64,000 bases of DNA from Leptospira paudalimensis (GCF_026151345.1 NZ_JAMQPR010000001.1:721231-785230); one strand, 5' to 3'. Shown: positions 9,155-17,293, counted from the stretch's first letter. Notes: generated by a model not told the origin, from the letters alone. Program-made: numbers and translations.

Positions 9155-9757
9155 CTATGGAGGTGTGACATCTTTTTCATATGGGAAATGATCTCTCGAA
9201 TTTGGCGTTTCCATCCCATTTTGGTAAATGAAAATTCGATTGTTTCCCGAAAACTGTGCCAAGGGTTTGTGGAATTTTTGTTTTAAATAATAACCGAAAA
9301 GAATGAGACTTAAACAGAAGAAAAGAATCGTTTGGTTATTGTCTTTGGAATGGAGAAAATAAAAGGAACCAACTAAAACGAATGTTTGGCTTAGAAGCCA
9401 AATGAATGTTCGGTTTTTTAAAAAAGAAATCCATCCAATTTCTGCAACTTGGTTTCGAATCCCTTGTACGAGGATGCCTAAAATGGGAATCCGAAGTAAA
9501 ACTCCCAAAAATCCAATCACTACAATTAGAATTAATATGAGCCAAAGGGAAGTGAATACCAAATTCCACCAAAAAAGAAATGTGATGGGTGGGATGAACA
9601 CTTCAGGAAAACTAATTCCATAAAAAAGAAATCGAATTAAGAACCAAAAAAGTGCAATATAAAATCCGAACACCATTGAATGAAAAATTGATTCAGATGT
9701 TCGTGCAACGATATTTTTATCAATTTTATTTCGGGAAAAATACCATTTTAAGCCCAA
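9155..9757 (-). CDS. hypothetical membrane protein at the end of the sulfur operon
   Basis: About 200 residues with four to five hydrophobic helices (roughly 30-50, 65-90, 118-135, 143-160) and a polar C-terminus. I do not recognise a family. The likely start is TTG at 9757 (GGTGA just upstream), which overlaps the end of the upstream TauE/SafE permease gene by 32 bases, so it is probably translated from the same message. Its position as the third gene after the persulfide dioxygenase and permease suggests a role in sulfur or redox handling at the membrane, but that is inference from context only. Confidence 0.6.
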   Translation of the reverse strand: MGLKWYFSRNKIDKNIVARTSESIFHSMVFGFYIALFWFLIRFLFYGISFPEVFIPPITFLFWWNLVFTSLWLILILIVVIGFLGVLLRIPILGILVQGIRNQVAEIGWISFLKNRTFIWLLSQTFVLVGSFYFLHSKDNNQTILFFCLSLILFGYYLKQKFHKPLAQFSGNNRIFIYQNGMETPNSRDHFPYEKDVTPP

Positions 9758-10091
9758 CGATCACCGTGAAGATTCCAAAAAATCGAGAAAGTACACTCGT
9801 ATCGATTTTTGAAGCTGCCCCTGCACCAAAGATACTCCCTAATATAAATCCTACACTAATGAGAGCTGCAGCAAATAAATTTGTTTCTCCTCTCGTATAA
9901 TATATGTAAGCTGCCACGATTCCAATTGGTGGTACCATCGCAGCTAATGTTGTACCTTGTGCTAATTTTTGATTGAAGTCAAAAAAATACACAAGAGCAG
10001 GAACTAATAAAATACCACCACCAATCCCAACGAGTCCTCCGAGAACTCCCGCTCCAATTCCTAATAGTAAAAATAAAATTCCGATACTCAT
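9726..10091 (-). CDS. half-size TauE/SafE (TSUP) family membrane permease
   Basis: 121 residues from the ATG at 10091. That start overlaps the stop of the upstream gene by four bases (ATGA), the reason for choosing it over a start 15 bases upstream. Four hydrophobic helices carry the TSUP signature LGGLVGIGGGILLVPAL at the first helix and LGSIFGAGAASKI in the third. Full-length TauE/SafE proteins have two such halves (about 250 residues); this one has one half, so it presumably works as a homodimer. TSUP proteins move sulfite, thiosulfate, sulfoacetate and similar anions. Pairing with a persulfide dioxygenase, whose product is sulfite, suggests sulfite or thiosulfate transport. Confidence 0.85.
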   Translation of the reverse strand: MSIGILFLLLGIGAGVLGGLVGIGGGILLVPALVYFFDFNQKLAQGTTLAAMVPPIGIVAAYIYYTRGETNLFAAALISVGFILGSIFGAGAASKIDTSVLSRFFGIFTVIVGLKMVFFPK

Positions 10092-10834
10092 ACAACTTTC
10101 CCACAAGCACGATTCGCAGGCACTGCTTCGTGTATTTTTTTTGGTTCTGGTAAATTTAAATTGTCCATAATTGATTTAAATTCCTCCAACGATTTTTTTG
10201 CGATTCTCGGATTCCAATTTTTTTCCTCACCAATCGTTGTAGAAACAAACCCTTTATAATCATGTCCAGGAAATACAACTGTATCGTTTGGTAGTTGGAA
10301 TAATTTATTGGTAATTGAATTGTATAATTCTTCGGCACTTCCACCTTGGAAATCTGTTCTGCCACAACCTCTAACAAAAAGAGCATCTCCGGTAAAAACA
10401 TATTTTCCATTGAGAAGTAAAGAAATCGAACAAGGGGTGTGACCTGGTGTGTGGATTACTTCTAGATAGAGTTTCCCAATTTGTAACACATCTTTGTCTT
10501 TTAAAAAATGAGTCGCACATTCAGCTCCAGATAAATGAGGTGCATAAGCTTCACATCCGGTTTGATCTCGTAACTCACCTGCAGCCGTTATATGGTCTGC
10601 ATGCATATGAGTTTCGATGGTCGCAACCAATTGAAATCCCATCGAAACTAAATAGTCTAAATCTCTTTCTAACTTCTCAAGAACTGGGTCAATCAGGACT
10701 GCCTGCTTTGCAGATTTTTCGAGTAATAAATAAGTCCAAGTCCCTGATTCTATATCATAAAGTGGTTTGATTTCGATTTCATTGTTCACGTCAGTAGTCA
10801 CCATGGTTTGATTATCCTTAGTCCGATCATTCAT
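10088..10834 (-). CDS. ETHE1-like persulfide dioxygenase (metallo-beta-lactamase fold)
   Basis: 248 residues, or 238 if translation starts at the internal methionine at 10804. The metallo-beta-lactamase signature THMHADH is near residue 76, with the later histidine in HTPGHTP, aspartate in FTGDALFVRGCGRTDFQGG and the last histidine in FPGHDY. The GRTDFQGGS segment and the length are typical of ETHE1/persulfide dioxygenases, which use one Fe(II) to oxidise glutathione or other persulfide to sulfite. No rhodanese domain is fused at the C-terminus, but a separate rhodanese gene is divergent from it. First gene of a three-gene minus-strand operon. A CsoR/FrmR-type palindrome lies in the promoter region. 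Confidence 0.88.
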   Translation of the reverse strand: MNDRTKDNQTMVTTDVNNEIEIKPLYDIESGTWTYLLLEKSAKQAVLIDPVLEKLERDLDYLVSMGFQLVATIETHMHADHITAAGELRDQTGCEAYAPHLSGAECATHFLKDKDVLQIGKLYLEVIHTPGHTPCSISLLLNGKYVFTGDALFVRGCGRTDFQGGSAEELYNSITNKLFQLPNDTVVFPGHDYKGFVSTTIGEEKNWNPRIAKKSLEEFKSIMDNLNLPEPKKIHEAVPANRACGKVV

Positions 10835-10874
10835 TCAACTCCAATTTAATGTAGGCGAGGTCCCGTAAGGGATA

Positions 10875-10895
10875 ATACCATACCCCCTATGGTAT
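10875..10895. promoter_or_regulatory. CsoR/RcnR/FrmR-superfamily-type operator
   Basis: A perfect 8-bp inverted repeat, ATACCATA and TATGGTAT, flanks a run of five C. AT-rich arms around a C (or G) tract are the hallmark of operators bound by tetrameric CsoR/RcnR/FrmR/CstR repressors. It lies in the ~115-base region between the divergent persulfide dioxygenase and rhodanese genes and can serve both. Because both gene products act on persulfide sulfur, a persulfide-sensing CstR-like repressor is the most likely ligand. No such regulator gene is in this window. The palindrome is seen; the regulator identity is inferred. Confidence 0.65.
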
Positions 10896-10950
10896 ATAGT
10901 TTTTCTTGACTCATTCCATGGCAACTAAAAAATGGAAAAAAGAGGTAATT

Positions 10951-11304
10951 ATGAAAACATTTGTAATAGTGGGAGTGATCATTGGATTCCTCTTCGTTTT
11001 TGTAAAAAAAATTCAATCAAAAGGAGATAAACAAATGGTTCAAGAATGGATTCAGGAAGGGGCAGTTGTTGTTGATGTAAGGACTAAGTCTGAATTTGCG
11101 GAAGGTCATTTTCCAGGAGCCATCAACATTCCTGTTGATGTATTACCTATGGAATTAGGTACATTCAAAAACAAACAATCTAAAATTGTTGTTTATTGTC
11201 GATCTGGTGCAAGAAGTGAAAGGGCAAAACAAATATTATCGGCGAGTGGATTTTCTTCCGTCATCAATGCAGGTGGATTATCAGATATGCCTAACTCACG
11301 TTAA
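10951..11304 (+). CDS. membrane-anchored single-domain rhodanese
   Basis: 117 residues from the ATG at 10951, chosen because GAGGT sits five bases upstream; an upstream in-frame TTG has no such site. Residues ~3-20 form one transmembrane helix. The rest is a single rhodanese domain: VVDVRTKSEFAEGHFPGAINIP and the active-site loop YCRSGARSERA with Cys83 as the persulfide-carrying nucleophile. The domain should face either the cytoplasm or the periplasm depending on helix orientation; the basic residues after the helix favour a cytoplasmic location. It probably passes sulfane sulfur to or from thiols, upstream of or parallel to the persulfide dioxygenase. Convergent with the GGDEF gene five bases away. 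Confidence 0.88.
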   Translation: MKTFVIVGVIIGFLFVFVKKIQSKGDKQMVQEWIQEGAVVVDVRTKSEFAEGHFPGAINIPVDVLPMELGTFKNKQSKIVVYCRSGARSERAKQILSASGFSSVINAGGLSDMPNSR

Positions 11305-11309
11305 CTAGT

Positions 11310-12524
11310 TTAAGAACCTACACCAATCGGGCTCTTCGCTTTAAATTGGTGTAGTGAATAAAGATCTGCTAATTTGTTTTGCGATTCGTTTGATAAATCG
11401 ACAAATTCCGCACCTAATCTGTAATTGTTTTCACCTATCTTTTGTTTACGAACAACTTTGATTTTTGCACTGATTTCATGTTTGGAGTCGGATTCGCGTA
11501 ATAACACAGATATGGGTTCGTTCACCAGTAAATCATCTTCTGTCTCAAATGCAATTCCAGTAATTGAAATATTTTTTGAAATAGAACGAATGGTTCTATT
11601 TGGTAAAACACAAAACAATTCTAAGTTTGCTTCAAATCGTAAACTACTTCTTTTTTCGTTGGAATACACAACGATTTGATTTTTACCTGAATCTTTTGCT
11701 GTATATAAAGCTCTATCAGCAAAATCATACATATCTTCACATCGTTTTACTTTTTCAGGAAAAGAAACAAGCCCACCACTAATTGTAACAGGTTTACCGC
11801 TGATTTGAATGGTTCTGCATGCTTCTAATAATTTTTCGGAAGCGATGAGTGCTTGTGATTCATTTGATTGAGGGAATATGATTGCGAATTCTTCACCACC
11901 AATACGACATGCAGTGTCTTCCATTCTTAAACTCGTTGCGATTTTATTGGCAACTTGTTTTAGGATTTCATCTCCCATCAAATGACCATATGTATCATTA
12001 ATTTTTTTAAAATCGTCAATATCGATCACGAGTAACGAAAGATTCTGATTGTACCGTGTGGATTGTTTAAATTCTCGAACCAGTGCTGTTTCAAAATGCC
12101 TACGATTGTATAACCTAGTCAGTTCATCCACCAAGATAAGTTTTTCAGTTTCAGCAAATAAACGTAGTTCGATGATTTTAGGATTTTTAATTTTATGGGT
12201 TTGATTGATAAAATAATCAAGCAGTGCAACACGAAAACCAACAGGACGTTTTAAACAGTTTGAGAGTTTGTTTTTGTTTTCTAAAACTTCGTTCCAAATC
12301 TCTTTAGAATCCGATTCTGGAATGTCGAGCGAGGTTAACACCTTCAAAACAGCAGAGTAAATCTGGGAATGGTCTTGGTTTTGAAATTGGTTTTTTTGTA
12401 ATTTTTGAATGAGTAATTCTTCATTGTATGGATCTTCTTCGAGAAGGTCCATTATCGTATCTTCGATACGTTGGCCATTCCTAGGCCTATGAGATGTATG
12501 GGATTTGATCATTTCCGATTTCAC
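11310..12524 (-). CDS. diguanylate cyclase with C-terminal PilZ domain
   Basis: 404 residues from a GTG (an ATG four codons later is equally possible). Residues ~1-125 are an all-helical region I do not recognise. The GGDEF domain (~130-290) has LTRLYNRRHFE, DIDDFKKINDTYGH and the active site GGEEF; an RxxD (RMED) lies five residues before it, the inhibitory c-di-GMP I-site. A PilZ domain follows (~295-395) with RSSLR (RxxxR) and NISITG, a variant of D/NxSxxG, so it should bind c-di-GMP. The protein can thus make and sense the same messenger, a self-limiting arrangement. Soluble, no membrane helices. Convergent with the rhodanese gene. Confidence 0.9.
   Translation of the reverse strand: MKSEMIKSHTSHRPRNGQRIEDTIMDLLEEDPYNEELLIQKLQKNQFQNQDHSQIYSAVLKVLTSLDIPESDSKEIWNEVLENKNKLSNCLKRPVGFRVALLDYFINQTHKIKNPKIIELRLFAETEKLILVDELTRLYNRRHFETALVREFKQSTRYNQNLSLLVIDIDDFKKINDTYGHLMGDEILKQVANKIATSLRMEDTACRIGGEEFAIIFPQSNESQALIASEKLLEACRTIQISGKPVTISGGLVSFPEKVKRCEDMYDFADRALYTAKDSGKNQIVVYSNEKRSSLRFEANLELFCVLPNRTIRSISKNISITGIAFETEDDLLVNEPISVLLRESDSKHEISAKIKVVRKQKIGENNYRLGAEFVDLSNESQNKLADLYSLHQFKAKSPIGVGS
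11318..11354. terminator. hairpin at the convergent gene ends, possible bidirectional terminator
   Basis: CTACACCAAT and ATTGGTGTAG form a perfect 10-bp stem with a 17-base loop. It lies inside the last codons of the GGDEF-PilZ gene and just beyond the rhodanese stop. There is no clear T-run on either side, so classic Rho-independent termination is uncertain. Its placement between convergent genes is what suggests the role. Confidence 0.4.
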
Positions 12525-12624
12525 TTCTGCGAGAAATTTATTGCCAATATCCCAAAAATCTAGAAGGATTCGAAGTTGTAAAGACAGGTTTTAGTTACGA
12601 ACTGAATTCATCTCATCTAAATCC

Positions 12625-14205
12625 CTAAACGATATTCAATTGTTTTGCCTGTGAGTGGATTTCATTGATCTCTTCGTAGAGGAGTTCAACTGAATCCGCG
12701 AGTTTTTGCGTAGTTTCGTCGATGACAGAAATCGCACGGTTGATCTCCTTACTACCTGTCATTTGTTCCTGTGCGATGATTCCAATTTGTTCGGAAAGGA
12801 CATGGAGTTCTGAGAACGTATTTCTGAGTTTTAGGTTCAGGACTTCTTGTTCTGTCACATGTCCCTCTAAACCTAAAATTTCGCTTTCAATCCGTAACAA
12901 TTCGTTATTTTGATTTTCTACTTGCGATTTCACTTCTTTGGAGAATCGAGTGCCCTCGTTAATTTTTAGTCCAGCGTCCTTTACAATTTTTGCAATTGTT
13001 CCTGCATTGGACTGCGAACGTTCCGCCAATTTAGCTACTTCTTGAGCAACAACTGCGAAACCTCTACCGTGTTCACCTGCACGTGCAGCTTCGATTGAGG
13101 CATTTAACGCGAGTAAGTTGGTTTGGTCGGCAATTTCTGACATCATTTGGTTGATTTCTTCGACTTTCGAAAATGCTTGGTTGAGTTCTGAATAGATGCC
13201 GTTTAATTCTTCTGAAGAAATTTTTACTTTTTTACTATAATCAGCAGAAATACTGACATCCTTTGCAATTTGCATTGTTTTAGTTTTCACACTCTCACTT
13301 ATATTTTGGAGAGATAAAAAGTTTTGATCTACAATTTTGACCCGTGTGACTTGGTCTTCTACCAAGTTTGCAGAACTAATCGCAGATGAAGAAAGTTCTT
13401 CAACGGATGCGGAAATTTCTTCGACCGATGCTGCTTGGTTTTGCGATTGGTTGTGGAGTTCGTCAGACATGGACTGTAATTTGTCTACAGATAAGGCGAG
13501 AGTGTTTGCTGATTTTTCTAACTGATGTGATTTGTTTGTGATAATTGATTGTTTATCTAAACTTTCTTTTAACTTAGTTTTTAGGTCATTTTGCATTTCT
13601 CTCATCAAAGAAACTACGAATCGTAAACTAAAAATAACGCCAAAATAGAAGATAATCTTCTGAACTTCTGTGGTGACAATGATATGATTGGCTCTTAACA
13701 TTTCTGGGAATGGTTTTGGAATAAAAACAGAACCTAATGAATGGGACAAATAAATCCCACCGATATACAAAAAAGTTGATACTATACCGATCGTCATCAC
13801 CAATTTAGTATCAAATAAAAAACTGGAATAGATAGCGATAAAGATGAAGATGATGTAAAATATTCCCGTACTTAATGTGTTACTAGCATCTGCTTTTGTA
13901 TAATTATTATAAATATCTAAATAGAAAAAACACACGATGATCATCAAATCGATAAAGACTATGGATGCCGCCATTCGTTTCGAAATTTCTTTTTCTTTTT
14001 TGAGTAAATAACCTGGTATGATGGCATTGACTAAATAAATCAGGGAACCTATCAAATTGGGTAAAAAACTTTTAGTCGCATAATTGGAGGCAACACCTAA
14101 AAGGAAAATAATTCCTAACCCATACTTAGTAAAAACGATGAGAGAAACACCTTTTCGGAATAACGTTCTTTCAAATTTCTGTATTTCATCTGTTTCTATA
14201 GCCAT
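12625..14205 (-). CDS. methyl-accepting chemotaxis protein with six-helix membrane sensor
   Basis: 526 residues. The N-terminal ~200 residues contain about six hydrophobic helices with short loops and no large periplasmic domain, so it probably senses within the membrane or from the cytoplasm. A coiled-coil signalling domain follows (~215-520) with the strictly conserved hairpin tip [31 protein letters not shown], which binds CheA and CheW. No HAMP domain is recognised between helix six and the coiled coil. No chemotaxis operon is adjacent, so it is an orphan receptor. The coiled coil carries the long heptad pattern expected for methylation helices. Confidence 0.92.
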   Translation of the reverse strand: MAIETDEIQKFERTLFRKGVSLIVFTKYGLGIIFLLGVASNYATKSFLPNLIGSLIYLVNAIIPGYLLKKEKEISKRMAASIVFIDLMIIVCFFYLDIYNNYTKADASNTLSTGIFYIIFIFIAIYSSFLFDTKLVMTIGIVSTFLYIGGIYLSHSLGSVFIPKPFPEMLRANHIIVTTEVQKIIFYFGVIFSLRFVVSLMREMQNDLKTKLKESLDKQSIITNKSHQLEKSANTLALSVDKLQSMSDELHNQSQNQAASVEEISASVEELSSSAISSANLVEDQVTRVKIVDQNFLSLQNISESVKTKTMQIAKDVSISADYSKKVKISSEELNGIYSELNQAFSKVEEINQMMSEIADQTNLLALNASIEAARAGEHGRGFAVVAQEVAKLAERSQSNAGTIAKIVKDAGLKINEGTRFSKEVKSQVENQNNELLRIESEILGLEGHVTEQEVLNLKLRNTFSELHVLSEQIGIIAQEQMTGSKEINRAISVIDETTQKLADSVELLYEEINEIHSQAKQLNIV

Positions 14206-14438
14206 GTTTCTTCCTCAATGTAAGAGACGAAAATTATCGTAGAATTCTGAGATTCCTTTGTTTGTACGGGTGGAAACGAAATTTTGTCTAGAAAGAAAAG
14301 ATTACGATGCCTAAAATGCTTCGTAGTACTCCTTAAATTTGGAGAGAAGGCTTTCGTTTTTTAGCAGATTCAAAAATGAATCCAGGGATTTCCGACATAA
14401 ATCTCCTGGATGTTGGAATTGAATGTATTAGTAGAATT
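14206..14438. other. intergenic stretch between SGNH gene and chemoreceptor gene
   Basis: No coding region is seen. An imperfect hairpin reading on the minus strand as ACTACGAAGC, loop ATTTTAG, then GCATCGTAA is followed by TCTTTTCTTTCT (around 14300-14330). It could end the SGNH lipoprotein transcript. The rest should hold the chemoreceptor promoter; I could not assign -10 and -35 boxes with confidence. Confidence 0.35.
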
Positions 14439-15278
14439 TTATATTCTTTCTGAAATCAAAGTTTCTAAAACCATTGTTTCAACTACTTGGCCACCACGTT
14501 CATTCAAATGGATTGCGTCAGTTAGATAATAATATCCGTTAGCCTCTCCTAAATCATTCCAAGAGGATGTAGTGGAATAATACTTTAAAATTGTCCAATA
14601 CATGTTCCAAGTACTTTTGACATAAGGTGTTTTCTTGAGATTTTGTACCGATAACAAACCTTTTGTTAAAGTTTCATGGAGTGGTTTGTACATTACTTTT
14701 TGTTTTGTAGCGACTTCTTTTGTAAGTTCTGCAAAACGTTTGGATCTTAAAAATGGAATGGAATTCGGATCTTCGCCTAAAATTGGAGGAGAAAAAAGAA
14801 TGATCTTTGATTTGGTTACATTTTGGATTCTCCTCACAATTGTTGTTAGATTCTGAACAAAACTATCTTCAGTAACTGGTTCTTTTAAATCCCATAAACT
14901 TGCATATTGATCATATTCCTCTTTTGATAATGTTGCTTTTAAATCATTGGTTCCTATCATGATAAAAACATAATCTGGTTGTAGTTTGATTACAGAATCG
15001 AGTTGTTCTAGGATTTGTACTGTCAATCGACTGTTGATCCCTTCATTAACAACTAATGCATTTGCCAACTTTGGATTTTTCCTGATTGATTCGACATAAT
15101 CATAACTCACTCGACCATGAGTAATACTATCACCTAAAAATACAATTTTGGGTGATTTAGAAACATCTCCTTCTAATGTTCCTTTTAAATTATTAGAAGG
15201 TACCTTGGTTGCTTGGAAAACAACACATGATTGGAAGACAATGAAAGAGAGTATTGAGATAAACTGAGTTCGTTTCAT
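14439..15278 (-). CDS. SGNH/GDSL-family hydrolase lipoprotein
   Basis: 279 residues. The N-terminus is a signal sequence ending IVFQSC, a likely lipobox. The SGNH blocks are all present: FLGDSITHG (block I with the nucleophilic serine, about residue 52), NEGINSR (block II glycine), IMIGTNDL (block III asparagine) and DAIHLNERGG (block V with the catalytic Asp and His). It should be an esterase, lipase or carbohydrate deacetylase acting outside the cytoplasm; the substrate is unknown. The layout resembles bacterial GDSL lysophospholipase-like enzymes. Single gene between an unrelated chemoreceptor and a TetR regulator. Confidence 0.85.
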   Translation of the reverse strand: MKRTQFISILSFIVFQSCVVFQATKVPSNNLKGTLEGDVSKSPKIVFLGDSITHGRVSYDYVESIRKNPKLANALVVNEGINSRLTVQILEQLDSVIKLQPDYVFIMIGTNDLKATLSKEEYDQYASLWDLKEPVTEDSFVQNLTTIVRRIQNVTKSKIILFSPPILGEDPNSIPFLRSKRFAELTKEVATKQKVMYKPLHETLTKGLLSVQNLKKTPYVKSTWNMYWTILKYYSTTSSWNDLGEANGYYYLTDAIHLNERGGQVVETMVLETLISERI

Positions 15279-15336
15279 GCAAACGATGATACCTGAAAGA
15301 TTCTAAATTAAAAAGAAGAAAATCATTGAATCAGTG

Positions 15337-15936
15337 TTATTTCTTAAGTGTTTCTAAAAATAACTCTAACCAAGGTTTAAGATCAGAAAAAATAGGTTTT
15401 TTGTGTTTCAGCAATAGCCGGAAGTACAAAGTTCCATAAAGAATGTCCATACAAACTTCTATGTCATCGTCACTTAATGGTTTGATTTGTTTAGTTTTGA
15501 TTGCATTTTCAAAAAAAACTTTTGCGGCCAATCTTCTTGGTAATAAATATTCTTTCAGGACGGACTCAGAAAGTTCCTGATCTTGTTGGCCTGCACCTAT
15601 CAAAGTTGCGATTACTTTTCCAAATTTTCCATTAAATAAATTTGATAAGGATTCCATTTGATTGATTAGGGCTTTGTTAAATGGTTCGTTAGTTGGGAAC
15701 TCCAAAAAAGGTGAGATTAAATGAGAAACGGAACTCATTGCTAATTTTGCCTTATTGGGCCATCTTCTATAAATGGTAGTTTTTGCAATGCCAGTTTTGG
15801 AGACAATTTCATCCAATGAAAAACCATAATACCCTTTTTTTGCTAACATTTCATAGGTAACTTTTAATACGATTGGTTCCAAATCTTCCGATCTGGGTCT
15901 TCCTTGTGTTTTGAATGTATTTTTTTTCTGAACCAT
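15337..15936 (-). CDS. TetR/AcrR family transcriptional regulator
   Basis: 199 residues. The N-terminal helix-turn-helix is clear: MLAKKGYYGFSLDEIVSKTG then IAKTTIYRRWPNKAKLAM (about residues 30-75). The C-terminal ligand-binding part (~80-199) is helical and of the TetR_C type. It is divergent from the SnoaL-like gene, and the intergenic region contains inverted repeats suitable for TetR dimers. It probably represses itself and that neighbour in the absence of a small hydrophobic ligand. Start is the ATG at 15936. Confidence 0.92.
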   Translation of the reverse strand: MVQKKNTFKTQGRPRSEDLEPIVLKVTYEMLAKKGYYGFSLDEIVSKTGIAKTTIYRRWPNKAKLAMSSVSHLISPFLEFPTNEPFNKALINQMESLSNLFNGKFGKVIATLIGAGQQDQELSESVLKEYLLPRRLAAKVFFENAIKTKQIKPLSDDDIEVCMDILYGTLYFRLLLKHKKPIFSDLKPWLELFLETLKK

Positions 15937-15978
15937 AGGGGAATCTTTATAAAAAATGGATTGACGTCAATTATATTT

Positions 15979-16017
15979 CGATACTATCAGTGTTGATATT
16001 CGATACCAATAGTATCG
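15979..16017. promoter_or_regulatory. TetR operator region between divergent genes
   Basis: CGATACTAT at 15979-15987 pairs with ATAGTATCG at 16009-16017 as a perfect 9-bp inverted repeat. Within it, CGATAC (16001-16006) and GTATCG (16012-16017) make a compact 17-bp palindrome of TetR-operator size. A further perfect 10-bp palindrome, TTGACGTCAA, lies at 15961-15970 and overlaps a possible -35 box for the SnoaL-like gene. The repeats are seen; binding by the adjacent TetR protein is inferred. Confidence 0.6.
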
Positions 16018-16034
16018 TAATTAAAGGAGTTAGT

Positions 16035-16505
16035 ATGAGGCCTGTATTGTTGTTGGCAACATTGGTGTTGGGAAGTGTAGGGGTATTCGCTAAAACAAGC
16101 CGAATTTCCAGTGATAAGGTATTGGAAACGTTTTTTAACGAATTTGGGAAAGGAAATATGGCAGGAGTTATCAGTTGTTTTCATGAGAAAACTGTCATCA
16201 CAGCAGTTCGTACTGGAAGTCGAAACGAAGGTCAGTTATATGGATCTTACCAAGGACTCAAAGGTGTGGAAGATTTTCTTTCCAATATGGGAAAAGAATT
16301 TGATACAAAACAATTCCAAGTAGAAAACATCGTTGGGAAAGGGAATGTCGCTTATGCTAGTGGATCTTTCCTCCATATCATCAAAGACACAGGCAAACCA
16401 TTCCAAAGTGATTGGGCACTCAAGGTTGAATTAAAAGATGGAAAAATTATTTCCTATCATTTTTATGAAGACAGTGCTTCCTATCTTTTGGCTTCTAGAA
16501 AATAA
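16035..16505 (+). CDS. secreted SnoaL-like (NTF2-fold) protein
   Basis: 156 residues from the ATG at 16035, chosen because GGAG lies five bases upstream and the start falls exactly at a signal peptide (MRPVLLLATLVLGSVGVFA). The mature part (~20-156) shows the alpha+beta cone-fold pattern of SnoaL/NTF2-like proteins: an N-terminal helix with FFNEFGKGNMAGVISCFHEKTVI, GSYQGLKGVEDFLSNM, and closing strands WALKVELKDGKIISYHFYED. These proteins bind small hydrophobic ligands or act as isomerases; function here is unknown. Divergent from TetR, so probably its main target. Confidence 0.78.
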   Translation: MRPVLLLATLVLGSVGVFAKTSRISSDKVLETFFNEFGKGNMAGVISCFHEKTVITAVRTGSRNEGQLYGSYQGLKGVEDFLSNMGKEFDTKQFQVENIVGKGNVAYASGSFLHIIKDTGKPFQSDWALKVELKDGKIISYHFYEDSASYLLASRK

Positions 16506-16520
16506 GAATCTATGAATGAC

Positions 16521-16569
16521 AATGCCAACCTCTTAAATGTGAAGTGAAAACATTTTAGTGGTTGGTATT
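16521..16569 (+). terminator. nested hairpin downstream of SnoaL-like gene
   Basis: AATGCCAACC (16521-16530) pairs with GGTTGGTATT (16560-16569) with one G-T wobble; inside it AAATGT pairs with ACATTT. TT follows, then CG, so the T-run is short. The placement about 15 bases after the stop of the SnoaL-like gene fits transcription termination. Confidence 0.5.
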
Positions 16570-16677
16570 TTCGTGCCTAAGAAGACTCTCTTCACCCATA
16601 TCTCTGGAAATCCATTCCCTCGGTTTGAAAAAAAATATAAAAAAAGTTTGACGGGGTTATGGATACGCCCTAAATGT

Positions 16678-16700
16678 TGACAATGTAAACAATGTTGTCA
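16678..16700. promoter_or_regulatory. inverted repeat upstream of DUF2141 gene, possible operator
   Basis: TGACAA (16678-16683) and TTGTCA (16695-16700) form an inverted repeat with an 11-base AT-rich centre, ending 22 bases before the ATG of the DUF2141 gene; AGGAG lies between. The TGACA...TGTCA form resembles many TetR-family operators. It is not the same sequence as the repeats near the TetR gene in this window, so another regulator may be involved. Confidence 0.45.
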
Positions 16701-16722
16701 CTGGCAACAAAGGAGTCTTGGA

Positions 16723-17166
16723 ATGCAGTTGGTCATAGGATTATTTGGGATAATTTTCTTTTTCCCTTTTTTTTCGTTATTCGCAGGTGATTTGGAAGTG
16801 GAGATACTGAATCGTAAATCCAATCAATCAGTGATTTTGTGTGCATTGTATGAAACGGAAAATGGATTTCTTTCAGATGAAAAACTTGCAAGTTATAAAA
16901 TTGTGGGAGTGGAAACTAATCATCAGAAAACTACCTGCCAATTTAAAGGGATCCCGGATAAACAGTATGCAGTTTCTGTGTTAGAAGACTTAAATCGAAA
17001 CGGAAAAATGGACACAACATTCATTGGTTTGCCAAAAGAACCTTGGGGAGTTTCAAGGAATCCACCTATACATACATTCGGACCACCTACCTTCGATGAG
17101 GCGGTATTGAATGTAAAATCAAAACTAGTCATCCAAATCAGGTTGAATCATAAGGATTCAAAATGA
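16723..17166 (+). CDS. secreted DUF2141 protein
   Basis: 147 residues with a signal peptide (hydrophobic segment to about residue 20, ending LFAG). The mature domain matches DUF2141: GDLEVEILNRKSNQSVILCALYE, Ca-like loop EDLNRNGKMDTTFIGLPKEPWG, and FGPPTFDEA near the C-terminus. DUF2141 proteins are periplasmic or outer-membrane-associated proteins of unknown function. ATG is preceded by AGGAG. Its stop overlaps the start of a truncated dehydrogenase frame by four bases, so an operon with a short-chain dehydrogenase probably existed here. Confidence 0.8.
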   Translation: MQLVIGLFGIIFFFPFFSLFAGDLEVEILNRKSNQSVILCALYETENGFLSDEKLASYKIVGVETNHQKTTCQFKGIPDKQYAVSVLEDLNRNGKMDTTFIGLPKEPWGVSRNPPIHTFGPPTFDEAVLNVKSKLVIQIRLNHKDSK

Positions 17167-17270
17167 ATCCCTATCTAGAGTATAATCGTTTAGCTTTGAT
17201 AACAGAAGCAAGTATTGGCATCGGAAAAGATTTTGCGTATGAATTGGTTAAAAATGGTTTTTGGGAATAA
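17163..17270 (+). pseudogene. N-terminal stump of a short-chain dehydrogenase/reductase
   Basis: A 35-codon frame starting at the ATGA overlap with the DUF2141 gene. It reads RLALITEASIGIGKDFAYEL, which matches the first beta-alpha-beta of SDR enzymes (usual form ALITGASSGIGKAFAYEL). The invariant first glycine of TGxxxGxG is Glu and the frame stops after about 35 residues where SDRs run to about 250. Nothing resembling the rest of an SDR follows; the convergent membrane-protein gene begins within 24 bases. I read it as a deletion remnant, not a functional peptide. Confidence 0.65.
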
Positions 17271-17293
17271 GTAAAAGTAGTGGATTGCCTTCA

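Noticed and set aside
10906..10950. Upstream TTG start for the rhodanese gene
   Set aside because: It overlaps the promoter region, lacks a ribosome-binding site, and puts a charged stretch before the membrane helix; the ATG at 10951 has GAGGT at good spacing.
16723..17166. DUF2141 protein as target of the adjacent TetR protein
   Set aside because: Its upstream inverted repeat (TGACAA/TTGTCA) differs from those next to the TetR gene, and a terminator-like hairpin separates the units, so I do not assign it to the same regulator.
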